Positions 1 through 12,206 are shown, counted from the first letter of the stretch. The stretch is 64,000 nucleotides of DNA from Cristatella mucedo (GCA_009760855.2 WPIO01000119.1:612001-676000); one strand, 5' to 3'. Notes: generated from the sequence alone by a model not told the origin. Numbers and translations: made by a program.

Positions 1-381
1 TTGTGCTTGGCAATCACATCAGCAAGAGGGAGAATATAAACCGTGAAAAGAACCAGACCTTGCACGGAGCCCCGAGTTACTCCATATTTTAGAGGTACTT
101 CAGATGATCTTCGTCCATTCACGTCAATACTCTGGAGTCTCCCACTGAGATAGGACCTGAACCACTGCAGAGCAGTACCAGTGATGCCCAGGTGAGATAA
201 GAGGCACTCTAGAAGTACTTTGTGATCGATGGTATCAAAATCTGCCGAAAGATCGAGCAAAACAAGAAGAGACACTCTACCCATGTCTGCATTCCTAAGT
301 AGGTCGTTGTATACATGAAGCAATGCTGACTCTGTGGAGTGATTAGCTCTAAAGCCAGACTGAAACTTACTAGCAAGGCGT
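1..381 (-). mobile_element. LINE-A reverse transcriptase fragment, cut by the window edge
   Basis: Read on the minus strand this encodes the middle of a non-LTR retrotransposon RT. It runs from the ASKFQSGFRANHS block through the AAFDTID-type motif to the segment just before the YADD box, matching the plus-strand copy at 28.05-28.4 kb almost word for word. It has small frame-breaking differences. Homology stops abruptly near 381, where GC-richer unrelated sequence starts; this is either a 5' truncation point or a later breakpoint. The rest of the copy (YADD box, C-terminal domain, 3' tail) would lie left of the window. Confidence 0.85.
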
Positions 382-1076
382 TCCCCGAGTAGCTTGTTCG
401 TGACCCCCGTGTCGGCGTCTTTCGGCGGAAGCTCTCGACTGTTGTGGACGCCTGCCCCGTCTATCTCAGGATACTCAGCCAGCCGGGTCTTGTACGGCGT
501 TTGCTTGTCCTGGTGAGACTGATGCCGGCGACGGTGGAAGCCGACCGAGAATTAACAAGTTTGTTCGCGCTTACGGCGTCACCTCGCTTCCCGGTAGTTT
601 ACCTTGCATAGGACGTTTCCCTGTAGACTTGTTTAGTTCCCCTGTTGTTGTTGGTGCTTACGTTATTATAAAGGGTTTAACCTGACTGCCGCTCGTCTTA
701 CCCTATCTCGGCGGCATGGCGAGCGGCAGCGTAGCCGGAATATGGCGAAGTTTGGCGGGAATTAGCCTCTGACCGCTGGAACTCGGCTACAAATTAACAT
801 TCCGACACAGCCCGAACGACAAACCACTGGACAAGGCACCGCGTGAGCAGGCAGAAGAGGAGAACTCAGGGAGCCGATGGTTACACGACTTTCCATTCGT
901 GAGGGCCGCCCCTCCCCAGCTAGGCTGGTGGACTATGAAATCTGTGGGAAGGGATGGAGTGTCCGCCTGCAGCTTCTGCTGCTGTAATTAGCTAAAAACC
1001 TTCACGCTCAGGTACATGCCTCAGCTGTGGCACTAGTTAAGCCATTGACGCAGGGAAGCGTCAGGGCACTAAAGCA
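382..1076 (+). other. GC-richer block, possible end of a gypsy-type pol
   Basis: The base composition is clearly richer in GC than the rest of the window. One plus-strand frame is open from about 396 to 610 without a usable ATG and without a recognisable domain. A short frame at 877-987 (36 codons, open upstream to 847) contains RPSPARLVDYE. That resembles the basic, proline-containing tail of many LTR-retrotransposon polyproteins. Its position just upstream of the candidate LTR at 1077 fits this reading, but the match is short and no catalytic motif is present. The assignment is inference. Confidence 0.25.
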
Positions 1077-1246
1077 TGTTATATTTCGTGTCGTCTGATG
1101 CGATTGACGGCGGTCTCATATATGCACGTGTTGAGAGCAATAAAGGATAGTTGCATTTACCGAGTACATTCGCTCACTTTGTTTCTGTGAGACTCCCACC
1201 GGAGCAGCCGCCTCCTGAGCCGCTGTCCTGCAACAACGCCTCAACA
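1077..1246 (+). repeat. Candidate LTR (solo or decayed), 170 bp
   Basis: The segment begins TGTTATATTT and ends CTCAACA, giving TGT...ACA termini as in gypsy-type LTRs. It contains a TATA-like stretch near 1115 and a polyadenylation signal AATAAA at 1139-1144. A purine-rich stretch (CAGGGAAGCG) lies just upstream, as a polypurine tract would. No second copy and no convincing primer-binding site were found in the window, so the call rests on signals only. Confidence 0.3.
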
Positions 1247-1486
1247 TAACTCGAGCCTACGGACGTAAGCCATTTTTATTTCGGCCATAGGGTGTATGTG
1301 ATGATCCCCGGATTTTGATCGGTCTGCTGGACTAAAAAGTTAATGCAGTTTCTCCTGCCGACGAGTCTACAGGCTTGGCTGCTCCCCTAAAATGTAGTGA
1401 CCGTGATGACGTAGTAAACTAAATCTGCGGGAAATCTGTCCAAAATCTGTTGGAAAGTCTATCGTGTAAACTCAGCATAAGAAAGG

Positions 1487-1864
1487 TTGCTGCCATCTAC
1501 ACATGATGGCATGTGCACATGGAACAAGGAAGTTGAAAGAATTCGACGTGCTGGAGGCCTGATATATGAAAGCAAAGTCACAGCAGTGGCTTGGCTTCCA
1601 ACGCTGGAAAATACAGTAACGACTGTGAAGATCGCGATGTCATTAAAGCATGTTCTGTCTGTGCGTCTTGGCGACAATGCTATACACTATTAGGGCGAGC
1701 AACCGTCTGACAAAAAGCAGGACTACCACAAGCTCCATACAGAGTTGATTCTGCTGCTCGCACTATTGACGGATGAGGAGGTCGAGCTTGAGGTCCAAAT
1801 ATTTCTGCTGGAGCAGGAGCCACTCACCGGAGCTGAGACTGGGACAAAGATAGATATGCAATAG
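1487..1864 (+). pseudogene. Unrecognised 126-codon frame broken by one TAG
   Basis: One plus-strand frame is open for 68 codons, meets a TAG at 1691-1693, and continues in the same frame for 56 more codons to a TAG at 1862-1864. The first part includes RRAGGLIYESKVTAVAWLP. The second is acidic and leucine-rich (LLALLTDEEVELEVQIF). No family is recognised. Its position 240 bp after a candidate LTR would suit a gag-like remnant, but there is no zinc knuckle or other diagnostic motif. The start is arbitrary: there is no strong ATG context, and the first codon is TTG. Confidence 0.25.
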
Positions 1865-1884
1865 GGGTGGTCTCAGCTTATCCG

Positions 1885-2116
1885 CGATGGGAGCCCTTGC
1901 CTTAGTGGGATCGACTAGGGCGCCTCGTACAGACCCAGCTCCTGACTCACCTAGCTCAGGTTAGAATGGAGCTTTATGCAGGCGATGTGGTTAGGAGATG
2001 GAGCGATTAATGTGCTTGCCTTAGCAGGTTCGACTAGGACGCATAATACAGGCCCGGCTCCTGGTCTACCCGCTAAAGTTAGAATGAAGCCTAGTGGGCA
2101 GACGATGCGGTCAGGA
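1885..2116 (+). repeat. Tandem duplication, two units of about 112 and 120 bp
   Basis: Unit 1 (1885-1996) and unit 2 (1997-2116) share the ordered words CTTGCCTTAG, TCGACTAGG, CAGACCC/CAGGCCC, GGCTCCTG-like, GTTAGAATG and GATGYGGTYAGGA. They differ by many substitutions and a few small indels, so the duplication is old. Confidence 0.7.
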
Positions 2117-5100
2117 TGTACACCGGCTAGTATGCTGAAGTAGAAATAGCAGCTATGGACGAGGTCAGAAGTTTAGAGGAGAGAGAATATAACGGGACGA
2201 CTGAAAGAGCTCGGGCTGCTTGGTAGCCGATGCCAGACTACGCTTTGAGAGCACGAGAGACGAGCCTACCGCGACGAACAGCTAAGTGCAACTTGGACTG
2301 CACAGTTGAGTTCGGCCGGCTACTCAGTTAGCCGCTCGTATCTTGGGGTGCTGCAAACCGCCTTTCGGGTTGGGTAGCGATGGGCGCATAGGATAGTTTA
2401 TTATACGCTGGCTTCGGGAGTTAACACAGTTAACTCCGTCGGTCCCGTGCGGCCGCTCAAAGCGCTTGCGTAACTACTACTAACAGGCCCACAATAAACT
2501 GTCGCTTTCGGCGCCCAGTTGTGGCCGCTTGTGTTTTAACCGAACTGCAGCATTGCATCGCGAAGTCCACCGGTAGAGAATCGGGGGATGAGCTTCTCTG
2601 CGAGGTTACAGATGAACTTTTCTCCTACCCGACACCGGCTTTCATTCTAGCTAGTACCTGTGCACGACAGATTTAATCCGCCCATGGCAGATTTTATATC
2701 CGGCTTAGTGCCACCCACAGCCCGTGATCTAATGCGGGAGGTAGGATAATACGTGGGATTTCCACTGGAGGCCGCCTGGGCAACACCTACGGAAATGTAG
2801 AGTACACTGCTACTGCCATAATTTTGGATCATTATGAGAAGAGAAAGAGACAAAGAAGGACGAGCGAACCAGATATGTAAGTTACGTGGACTGCTCATGG
2901 TGTTATGTGTATTCCGTAGGCACACTTTTTTCTGTAGGAGTGGGATTAGGCGTTCGGATGGGGTTACTGCCTATTGGTAACAGTAACGAGCCAATCACCG
3001 GGCGGCATCTTGGTTGGACCGTTCAGGTAACACGGAGGCTTCAACAGGCACTACGTCTTGTGGTGTTCTGCTCCGCCGCACTTTTAAAATATTATCTCAT
3101 TAATTTTATGTTACTAAGGTCTTCCGAACGCCGGCGGGTGGTAAAGCTCAGAAGTTACACCAATGGGCTGTAAATTGCCATTAAACCAACAAAACTACAT
3201 TTGGAAACCAACCAATCCAATTAACGCATTCGGAGTTTCGGCTTAGAGGGACGTACAATAAGAGCTGCCACAGCTGCCTCGTCAAGTGAGCAAGCCAGAA
3301 CCGAGGGATAACGAAGAGAAGAATTCAGCTCGTGCAGCCATACCCATTACACAACTACGACTGTGCAAACTAAAATGCAGAGAAAGTAGCCTATCTTGTA
3401 ACGCTTTGCTCCAAAAGTATCGTATTGGCTATTAGCGAGACATACATGACTTTACGACCGCCTGTGCATTCATTTCGAGCACTGCCAGCCAGAGCTAGGT
3501 ATAAGGCATATGTTGGACGCAAGTCTTTATTAGTACAGATGGCTCCAGTGTACGAGAAGAGCGTATCTTAACTTTCGCGTGCATTTTAGTACATGAGAAC
3601 ACGTGATGTTAAAGATGAATTATCTCAATACAGAAAATTGGCATTTCTGAGTAAACAACAAGTTTGGCCGGGAATGGCGACCGGCCCGTGCACTCGGCTG
3701 CAGCTAGCTGTTCAATACCCAACTGAAAATTCCTCTTGCAATTAGGCTGTTACGATTGGTGTTTAAAATATAGTGTGAAATGCGTTTACTTTTCCTTATT
3801 TCTATGAAGACGTGCATCGCGATTTTAGAGAGTAAAGCGTTCGTTGTGGGACTTCCGCCGGTTGAACGTCTACATATTTGTATAATAATGATAAATATAA
3901 TGGCACGAGATTAAGCTCGCAGAAAACTGTTATCTATCCACTACAAATTGTTGACCTTCATAAAGCAGCCGAAAGCTTCTTGAACCTAGAGATATTTATT
4001 ACTTCTAGATCTGCGACAAGTGTCAATAATACTCGGCTTTTAGTTGTGCTTTGGTCAGAGTGATTATTGACTTATGGTTTCTTAGCAGTCACAATTCAGG
4101 AACTACTATTAATGAATATGGATAACAAACTGCCATCTATATCATCCAATATTTCAAGGTGACAGAGGACCAAAAGCGTCCTATGGTTCATGACAAGTTG
4201 CTGAATAAATTCATCTGCTGTTGTAACACGTTCACTATCAGGATCTCGCTCCATCAGTCATTTGGTGGAGTCGGCTCTTTCAGTTACTGAATGTATCTTT
4301 CTATGACTTGACCAAGTAACCCACCGTTCGGTTTTTTCTGGACCACGATCTCTATTTTCTGGATTTATTTTCTATCTCCTGCTTAGCATTTTGTACTCCC
4401 GCTTAAGACCTGGGCCAAGCCCAAAACCAAGGTCAGCGAGTTAATTTTTGCCGTAAAACTTAAGCATCATGAACAAACTCACCAATAATAGCCCCCTGTT
4501 CACCTTCGCATCCACGTTTGAGAGCTGCCATGACTGAGCGACTTTCAATGGATTGGGTAGCGACACATGCAATGTTCATAGACTCAAAACACACCAACGG
4601 TAACAGGGCTCGATTTTCCGAGCACAGCTGAAGCAGCAACGCCGTATTAGAACGAGCATATAATAGCCTGTCAATCGTGACTGTCGCGGTAGGTGGCTTT
4701 CAGCCGACTCATTCATCTCGGCATACAGAAGCTCAAGTTCAGCGCTAGGACTCAACGACCGAGAGACCGTTACTCTTAGAGAGCGACTGTGGTAACGCTC
4801 ACTCTTTTTTGAATTCCAAGGTAATAAGTCTTACAATTATTTTGTTCACATAAAATCCAAAATTGGAATGCTCATAAGCCTTGGCTAATCCAAGCTATTT
4901 TAGAACAGGCTCCCAGTTTAAATTAAGCGGCCAAACTCGTAGCTCATAACGAAGGATCAGCTGTCAAGATCACGCATCGTAATCGTTGGTCATTGCAAAT
5001 CCATGTGTGCTCGCTAGTTATGGCACCGTCTACTTGAGGGCATCGCAACGATTCGCCATTTGATGAACAGACTACGGGAAATGCGTGCCAGTCTCTGACG

Positions 5101-6880
5101 AGGGGCATCGGTAGTATGCAAGCTTCTCAATACCTTCCAGGGGAAGCTGAACTCCCTTCGAATGTTGCTTACGTATGATGGAGCTTGATCTGAGCAGGAT
5201 GCGTTGCAATAATCTTAATAGAAATACTTAAACTTCCCTTTTCCGTTGCTAAATGAGACGTTGGCATGAAAGCTTTTTTGAAAGCCAAGCAAATACGCAG
5301 CCATTCATTCACTGGGGAAGAGCAACGGTGGTGCAGCTGACTGCTTGGGTTTGAGTTTTCCTCGACCCCTGCCGAGACCCGATAACGCCACCAATTTAGC
5401 GGTCTTTGGTAGACTGACAGCAGCAATAATAATGGTTGAAGTTCGGCACCCACCAACCTTTATAGAGAAACGTGTGAATTCAGAACAATGTACCAGGAAT
5501 CAGCTCGTGCACGTAAGTGGTAATTAAGAGTCAACAGTCAAACCCTTTAGCCCTGCTTCGGTAGCAGTTGAACAGTACCTTCGGTAGCTCATTTCGTAGT
5601 CTCTAGACTAGATTATCAGAAGCTGCTTGATTTTTATACACCCAATCCCACGGTAGATGGACAGCCTTTGGTCATTCTTTATTCCTTGTACTCGCTTCTG
5701 GCTGACCTCTACTGGCCGCCATCCAAGATATATTGACTTAAAGTTCATTGTACTCGCATGCAAGTCATTTAGTTTTCACAGATTGTTTACCTGTCTGAAA
5801 TAATTTTCCAGGCTTCAGATCCGAGTTCGCCAGTGACTGGCGACTATAATTTACTAACGACTACCCTCATGAAAGCACCTAACTCGCTGGCGTTTTATAT
5901 CAAATTAAAAGTCTTACTGTTCGTAAGCCACATGCTTTGCCCATGGTGACCATTCTATATGTTTCCTTGGAAGCTGAAGCCTCGAATATTATGACCATTA
6001 ATCATTTGGAATTTTATCTTTGTCTGCATCCCCAGTTAAAGGCCTAGACTACCTGTTCTGCTATTCTAAGGTTTCCACAAAAGCAGTGAACGACCGCTCA
6101 TGCAAGCTACCCTAATTGCCCGAACTCGTGTAAGTGATGATGTTGGTAAGTGGTGATGTGGCTTTCTAGTCGCTGACCGTGTGGTTTCGTTCATGCATTC
6201 CCCAGCCTACGACAGTGCCGCTTGCCGCGTAAACCTTACCTGCTTGTACTAGGCTGGAGGACCCACCCGACCATCGACTAGCCAATCGGAGCGTAGCTTG
6301 GCGTTAGCAACAAGGCTAACGAAACAGAGCCCAGCGTTCCAGTACTGCAGACAACAGAAGCGGATAAACGCCTGCAGGAGGGCAATGGTGCTCGGTCCCG
6401 CGGCTCGATGCGTAATAGAATAAACTGGCGGTGTTGCTCGTCGGCTGGTGTTTTGTGCAGTGCACGCTGGCAACCAAACTACTGACCAAAGCAGCCGTAG
6501 CTTGTTGCAGCTTGGCATACATTTGTCATCGTTCAAGTAGGCGTTCGAATCACTTACTACACCAAAACTCGGGTCAAGCACGTAAGTTGAAATTTAAAGT
6601 CGACGTTTCAAGTCCTAGTGTTCACGGAACAGAAATGAAGGATGGTAGCTATATTAGTAGACCGGGGGACCAGTAACCATTACCAGAAACCAGTAACCAA
6701 TATCCGGTAGCGGAATGGTTTCCCGCTTAAGGCAAAATTTTTTGCCGTGCTTAGTCCCACAGCACTCTGCATACCGTCGCTCTGTATTTGAAAATCATTG
6801 ATTATATGAATTTTGGAGACAATATTTATTAGCCTTAGGTGCTATAAATAAGCTTTCTGATTCATTTATAGCGTCATTAT
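2117..6880. other. No recognisable gene; GC-richer to 2640, then AT-rich anonymous DNA
   Basis: A perfect 9-bp inverted repeat with a 3-bp loop (GGAGTTAAC / GTTAACTCC) sits at 2417-2437. Short ORFs of 60-110 codons occur on both strands and have no recognisable domains. A pair of adjoining minus-strand frames at 4460-4830 is discussed as a finding. Nothing else could be assigned. Confidence 0.5.
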
Positions 6881-7040
6881 GCCGAGCTGGTTTGGTCAAG
6901 TGGTTAAGGTGTGCTGAGGTATGGCCAAGGTATGGCTGAAGTCATGGGCTTGAGCAAGGAGGCATAAGTGAAGTGTCTGAATAGAGATTAAGTTCTCTTA
7001 AGGCGTTATACAAAGAAGTTATATTTATTATTAATAATCT
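6881..7040 (+). mobile_element. SINE-1, tRNA-derived, diverged copy
   Basis: The head GCCGAGCTGGTTTGGTCAAG plus TGGTTAAGG matches an RNA polymerase III A box in a tRNA-like 5' region. A decayed B-box area follows (CATGGGCTTGAGCAAGG). The 3' part is GAAGTGTCTGAATAGAGATT, then GTTCTC, then a ...GGCGTTATACAAA end and a TTATTATTA run. It aligns with copies at 22703 and 32729. It is non-coding and would depend on LINE machinery for movement. Confidence 0.8.
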
Positions 7041-8994
7041 TACATTTTTCATTATCTAATTGGTACCGAGTTTTGACAGTCTTAAAGTAGTAACAAAAAT
7101 GAATTCGTATAGCGCCCTAAATAACATACTCTGTATTCAGGTGTTGTACAACTCGCTGCATAAGAAGCTGTAGCCGATAGTTAACAAAAAGTAGTATCTG
7201 GCTTTGGCCATCAGTGAAAAATTCCCAGCTATCATGCTACGACAAACGTCTAAGACCACGCAGAGAAGCTCATGGCTTCGGATTAGTGGGACCTTTAGAT
7301 TATAACAATTAATCCATCATGCACAGATAGGCAAAACCTGCAGGAAAATAGGCAAGTCAAATAGCGTGCTACATTCAAGTGTTTCGCAGTTACCTCCAGT
7401 ACGTTCGTAGTTTCAATAAGCCCAGCGGCAAAGAAAAAAAGATTTATCATGTGAGAGCAAAAGTGGTGCGGAATATATAAGTTTTAGGCTGTTTTTGAAA
7501 TTTGTCAAATAGGAGCTGAATGGGATGTCCGTCGGTAACGATTTCCTCGCTTCCGGAGCATAGCTAGTGAAGGAATGGTCTCTGTAGATGTAGTCGGATC
7601 AAGAATTGATGGACGGTGCATGCGTTGCAGACACACTTCGTCAGAGGCTGGTGACCTTACCAAAGAGTATCAATAAGCTCAGACACTATCAATCAGACGC
7701 TAAACTTATGTCTGCGCTCCTATTTATCCTAACTACTTGGACTGAAGGGCAGATGCAAGTACCTTCTTTACAGCGGTCGTACTGGGCGGTTGGGTGCAAG
7801 TTTTAAGCTCACAGTGATTTTGGCCTTTAAAGGCGACCAGATTGTCATTTACCGACCCATCGCCTACAGGCTCTGCAGCGATTGAATGTCGAGAATAGCA
7901 AAAACCAGTCAGCTCTCTTTGCTAAGAAAGGCTGCTTTTAAATGCTATTGCATATGACTTAGAGGTTGCAGTGCACTGGAGACACCCAGAATGAGTATAC
8001 CAGGGAGCCACTGTTACTATCTATTAACTGTCCTTACTTGGGACACTGTTTCTCTGGGGGCGGTGAGAAGGTGGGGTCGCAAGTACTTCATGTTCAACCC
8101 TCGGGCCGCTTAATGGTTTCAGCATGGAAAGCTTCTTGTGTTTATGGCACAAAAAAGACTTAAGAACGCCAGTGGGTGAAAGCACCAGCAAGAAAACTCT
8201 TATAAATAAATCCACAGTGGGGCAAAGCGCTGAGGAAAAAAGATTGGTCCGCTTGTGGGCGCTATGCAGACTATGCTAACGTTGCTCTTATTCAGGATAT
8301 GCAAAGGTTTATTCCATTCAACTACAAACAAACAAAATATTTACTCGCACAGAGCGAAGCCGGCGAGGAAAAGGGATGCTTTAATCTTTATTTAAAATGT
8401 TTTGTAAAAGCATGAAAGGAAGTGATGCCACTAGACCCTGTGGCGCAAAGATTTCGCCTCTAAAGCTGCAAGGAGTTAGAATTAACATTGGATGAGGTCT
8501 TTATTTATTTTTCTCGAGCAAGTGCAGGTTTCGTTACAATTACAGCTAAGTTTCTCAATTTAGTATCAAGTCTGCTTCAGCTTGAAATGCCCAGTTTCAA
8601 GTTTATGTAATTCGATTGAATTCATCTAAGTTAACGTTATAATTATACGTCCAGTAAGGGTGCCGCATGGAGAGTTAAATGTAAAACCAAATAATGAATA
8701 AGTATCACGAGCTTAAGAAAATTATCGCTTGAAGAGATTCAAATAGTAATCAATTTTTGAAGGATTGGAAGAGCTTTGAACTATTACCAGTTCCCTAATA
8801 AAATCCCGTAGTTTTCGCCAAGCACTGTAGGCAAGTGATCCTTTCACAATGGATTCAAAGAAAACCGAGGGAAGCAAGCAGAACGCACAATGTGAATGCA
8901 ATTATCGCACGTGGAAACAAGAAAAACACCGAAAAATTGCACAGGCTTAACAAAGTCCTAGTCAAAATTCAGCTGATTGCATAGCCCTTTTAGA
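7041..8994. other. No recognisable gene or repeat
   Basis: AT-rich sequence. The only open frames are 60-70 codons long with no domain and overlap on both strands, as expected by chance. Confidence 0.5.
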
Positions 8995-9120
8995 TAGGGG
9001 CCCAAGCCTTAACAGCTGCCATTACCGCTTGCAGTGACAATAAAACATTGCTTGGTATAAGACTCGAGCCCGAGACTCTGGCCGAGATGTGCCGGCACCT
9101 CAACCTTGGGCTAAGACCAA
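8995..9120 (-). mobile_element. SINE-2, strongly diverged copy
   Basis: The stretch CAGCTGCCATTACCGCTTGC and the following AGTGACAATAAA match the body of the better SINE-2 copies. A B-box-like segment (revcomp of GACTCGAGCCC) follows at the expected distance. The tRNA-like head differs from the other copies, so this may be a subfamily. Confidence 0.5.
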
Positions 9121-10599
9121 GCGTCAAGCCACGCAGCGCAGGCCGCCCTTCTTCTCTGTCTGATGCTCCGTGTGCCTACCGACCACTCTCGATGGATTTG
9201 AGCCACCCACACCTCGGTCCAACGTCACTGGGTCACAGTTTCTGGAAGCCCTGCACGATGGCCAACACGTCCAGGCATTTTTTGGGTGGCCATTCCGGTT
9301 GCCAATCCCAGAGCACACCATTGGCGTAGAGCTGGACCGCGTTCGCCACAACGTGAGGAGTTTGAGAGCAAGAAACACATGTTTGAGCATTTCTCTCTCT
9401 GTCGGAGACCTTCGTCAGACACTCTCCGTTGATGTCGAACGACTATGGCTCCGTCAATGCTAACTACCGCAGTCCCGATTATGACCGGATTCGGCCGCGG
9501 TGGACTGCCGCTAGTTCAGATGTCCACGGTCACAAGTGTTCCAGTATGGCATTATGCGGAAAACAGTGAGAGCCAGAAGAAGAATCTACATCATAAGCCT
9601 ATAACTATTAAAAGCCGGTGAGCGCTTCGATTGTGGCTAAGTCAAGCTCAGGAAGAGACCTTCGATAAGGTGTGAGCAACTTAAGATCCTGGTGTTTACA
9701 GAACTGAACTAACTGGTAGAGCACTGGCACGGTATTACTATAAGTAGTAGGATATTTCATGCCCTCAATCTGATTGGTGGCGGGACTACATTCATTGTTT
9801 AGTATTATAAGTGTGTGCCCCATCTGCGTCAAAAATTCAAATTTACGCATGAAAATATTTATTTGCAAAGTAAAAGTAGCTCATTATTATAATATAGAGA
9901 GAAAACATGAAGTATTGCAGAAACCCAAAATAAATAATGTTTTATTCATAATAATTGTTTTTCGGTAGCTATTTTCGGCTGCAGAATTGATTAATTATAT
10001 TAATATAAGTCATTAAATTTATATAAGTCATTAAATAAATAGTTACCATAAGCTCATTGAAAATTGACTGCTCAAGTCAGCTACTTCATCACTATCATTG
10101 CTAAACTCGCTTTCATTGTCGTGTATTTTCATTACGCCAATATTCTTGTCATGGCTCTCCATATAGGTTGTAATCAATCCTATTATGAGTTGACATGATC
10201 CTGCACAACGTATTACTGTTTTCTCTAAGGCTAACGAAATATTGCTCCGTTAAAATGAACCTTCAAAAGATTTTGGACAGCCAAGACTCAATGCCGGTGC
10301 GGGACAAAAGAAGATATTTGGTGGAAATAATATTGGCCTTTTTACAAATGAAGCTGGCATGAAAACAGAAGGCACAATTTACGCTCTGTAATGCCTGACT
10401 GCTGCCAGGCCGTTTAATTTCCTACCTCCAGCTCCTAATCAGTGATTGCCCAGCCGTAGGGAATTGACCACTTTGATCTGTGGCTGCAAGTCTGCCCGAC
10501 GTAGCTGGGATGGAAGTATTCCCTACTGATGCATGCAAAGCTGGGAGGTGCCACTGACAAGCAGTAAGCTTTAATAACAATTGAAATTACTAAAGTGTG
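9121..10599. other. GC-richer patch, then AT-rich anonymous DNA
   Basis: 9121-9560 is richer in GC and has overlapping ORFs of 65-97 codons on both strands, none recognisable. The rest is AT-rich. A 15-bp word (TATAAGTCATTAAAT) is repeated at 10004-10018 and 10022-10036. Confidence 0.45.
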
Positions 10600-10790
10600 C
10601 GAACCAAGCGAGTAATAATAGTAATTTTAATAATGATAATAAATTTGTCTAGTGCCCTCTAAGAACTGGATCTCATTTTAGGCACTTTATAGATGCTGTA
10701 TAGGAATAAATTACCAAATGATTGGTAGCAGCATGCATAAGCAGTAGGTGTAGTATCGGCAGGTAAATACACACATAATAGGACGGGCCA
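10600..10790 (-). mobile_element. LINE-A subfamily 3' end (tail type C)
   Basis: Read on the minus strand, a segment encoding a HAATNH word (as in the LINE-A 3' region) is followed by ATACAGCATCTATAAAGTGC, a weakened stem-loop, and an ATT/ATG-rich tail. The same variant tail, with a CAGCATC or CGGCATC box upstream of the hairpin, recurs at 45970 and 50330. Confidence 0.6.
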
Positions 10791-11414
10791 AGCAGCAAAA
10801 CGGCAGGCTTCACTCTGATTGGCAGCTCACCATTGACGGCCAGCAACGCTGAATTCGGTAATTGAGTCTGTTCAATTTTCAAGAAAAACAAGCTAAGCTT
10901 AAATTCGGGTATTCTAACTAGGAGTGGCTGAGATCCAGCTGCATTAATCTCTTCAGCTGCAATACCGAAGTCAGGGCGTGTAACTGAGTTGTTCACCTAA
11001 CTCCTTCAGTTACTGCTGGCAGGTAAACCGGCCTTTGGGTTTTTAGACATTTCCGGGTCCTGAAGTTAGCTTGAGCTAGCTTCGTCTATTCTGAGAAAAG
11101 TTAATCTGCTCCAGATGCTGATATTAGCAGATATATATATATATATATATGCATTAAGAAAATATTCTTACGAGGGATACAATAATTGACATAGTAATAA
11201 ATGAATACGCTGGTAATCTTACTAAATCCCCCATTCTACATACTAGGTCATCCAGAAGACAGCCAATCTATAGTTCCGTATACACTCTATTATATTTACT
11301 GTCCCTAAGTCATTGCAAAAGGGATTGGCCCTAAATACAATAAACACAATTTACTAGGTCAAGGAATAATGAACTTAAATAGCTTGGCCACAAGCGACAC
11401 AAAATAATCACATG
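10791..11414. other. Anonymous AT-rich DNA with a short (AT)10
   Basis: An (AT)10 tract lies at 11131-11150. No gene or mobile element was recognised. Confidence 0.5.
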
Positions 11415-11600
11415 AATAAAAAATACTAGCTGATTTAACAGCCTTTACGTATAGCGACAGAAGAAAATTTAAGGCTGTTACCCCCTCTTCAAGCGACAAT
11501 AAAAGGATCGCCCATCAAAACAGGATTCAAACCCATGACATTGGGATCGAGGTCGTGAAAACCCATTGCCTTACCTAGTGTGCCATCACGGGTCACCAAG
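11415..11600 (-). mobile_element. SINE-2, tRNA-derived
   Basis: On the minus strand the head GGTGACCCGTGATGGCAC leads to an A-box-like GGCACACTAGGTAAGG, then a B box (GGGTTTGAATCC). The body contains GGGCGATCC and a GTCGCTATACG box, and the end is AAATCAGCTAGTATTTTTTA. Aligned copies are at 19062, 21065, 43411, 48744 and 63898. Confidence 0.85.
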
Positions 11601-12206
11601 AGGAAGTGGTCACAGGTAGTGATCCCATGAAATAAACATCATTTTCACAGATATCCTTATCAAACTTTTGTAGCTCACAGCAGTCAGGTTTTCTCACCGA
11701 TGAAGTTAGACACTGGCAGTATCGCCACAGCTCTGCTGTCTGGCTTTTCTAATAGAGACGTCGTATTTTCTGTTTTTATATTATACAAGTTCAGTATCTA
11801 ACCCTAATATTTGTATCCGCAGTAATTATAAATGATGCAAAGCTTGGCATTAGCATCTCCACCCACTGAAGCTGCTTAACTATTATTCAAAGCCACATAC
11901 ATTATCTTTTAACCTACATTTACCTTGAGGGCTCCTACAACGTGGAACTCACTTCATGGAGAAATTCAAAAAACAGCAGACTTGAACATATTTAAAAGGA
12001 GTCCAAACCTCACATGCTCTCACAGTACATTCTGGTCTGTTCTTGGGAAATGTGCATTATGTGCAGACATCGAGATCGTACTGATCCATTGACAAACTTC
12101 CTTTCAAACAAACATGAAACAACGAGAAATACTTTTCTTATCTTAAGGGTCTGAATAAAGGTCTTCTTTTTAATGATGGTCATGCAGCAGTTCCTCACAG
12201 CACACC
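11601..12206. other. No recognisable gene
   Basis: A short word GTGGAACTC near 11941 (ACAACGTGGAACTCACTTC) resembles the LINE C-terminal segment encoding LWNSLP, so a small decayed LINE scrap may be present at about 11930-12005. Nothing else is recognised. Confidence 0.35.

Noticed and set aside
6249-6581. 110-codon minus-strand frame and overlapping plus-strand frame
   Set aside because: Both strands are open over the same stretch, with no domain on either.
9124-9463. Overlapping 65-97 codon frames on both strands
   Set aside because: They lie in a GC-richer patch; a tRNA-like GGCTCAAATCC word on the minus strand is too isolated to call a third SINE.
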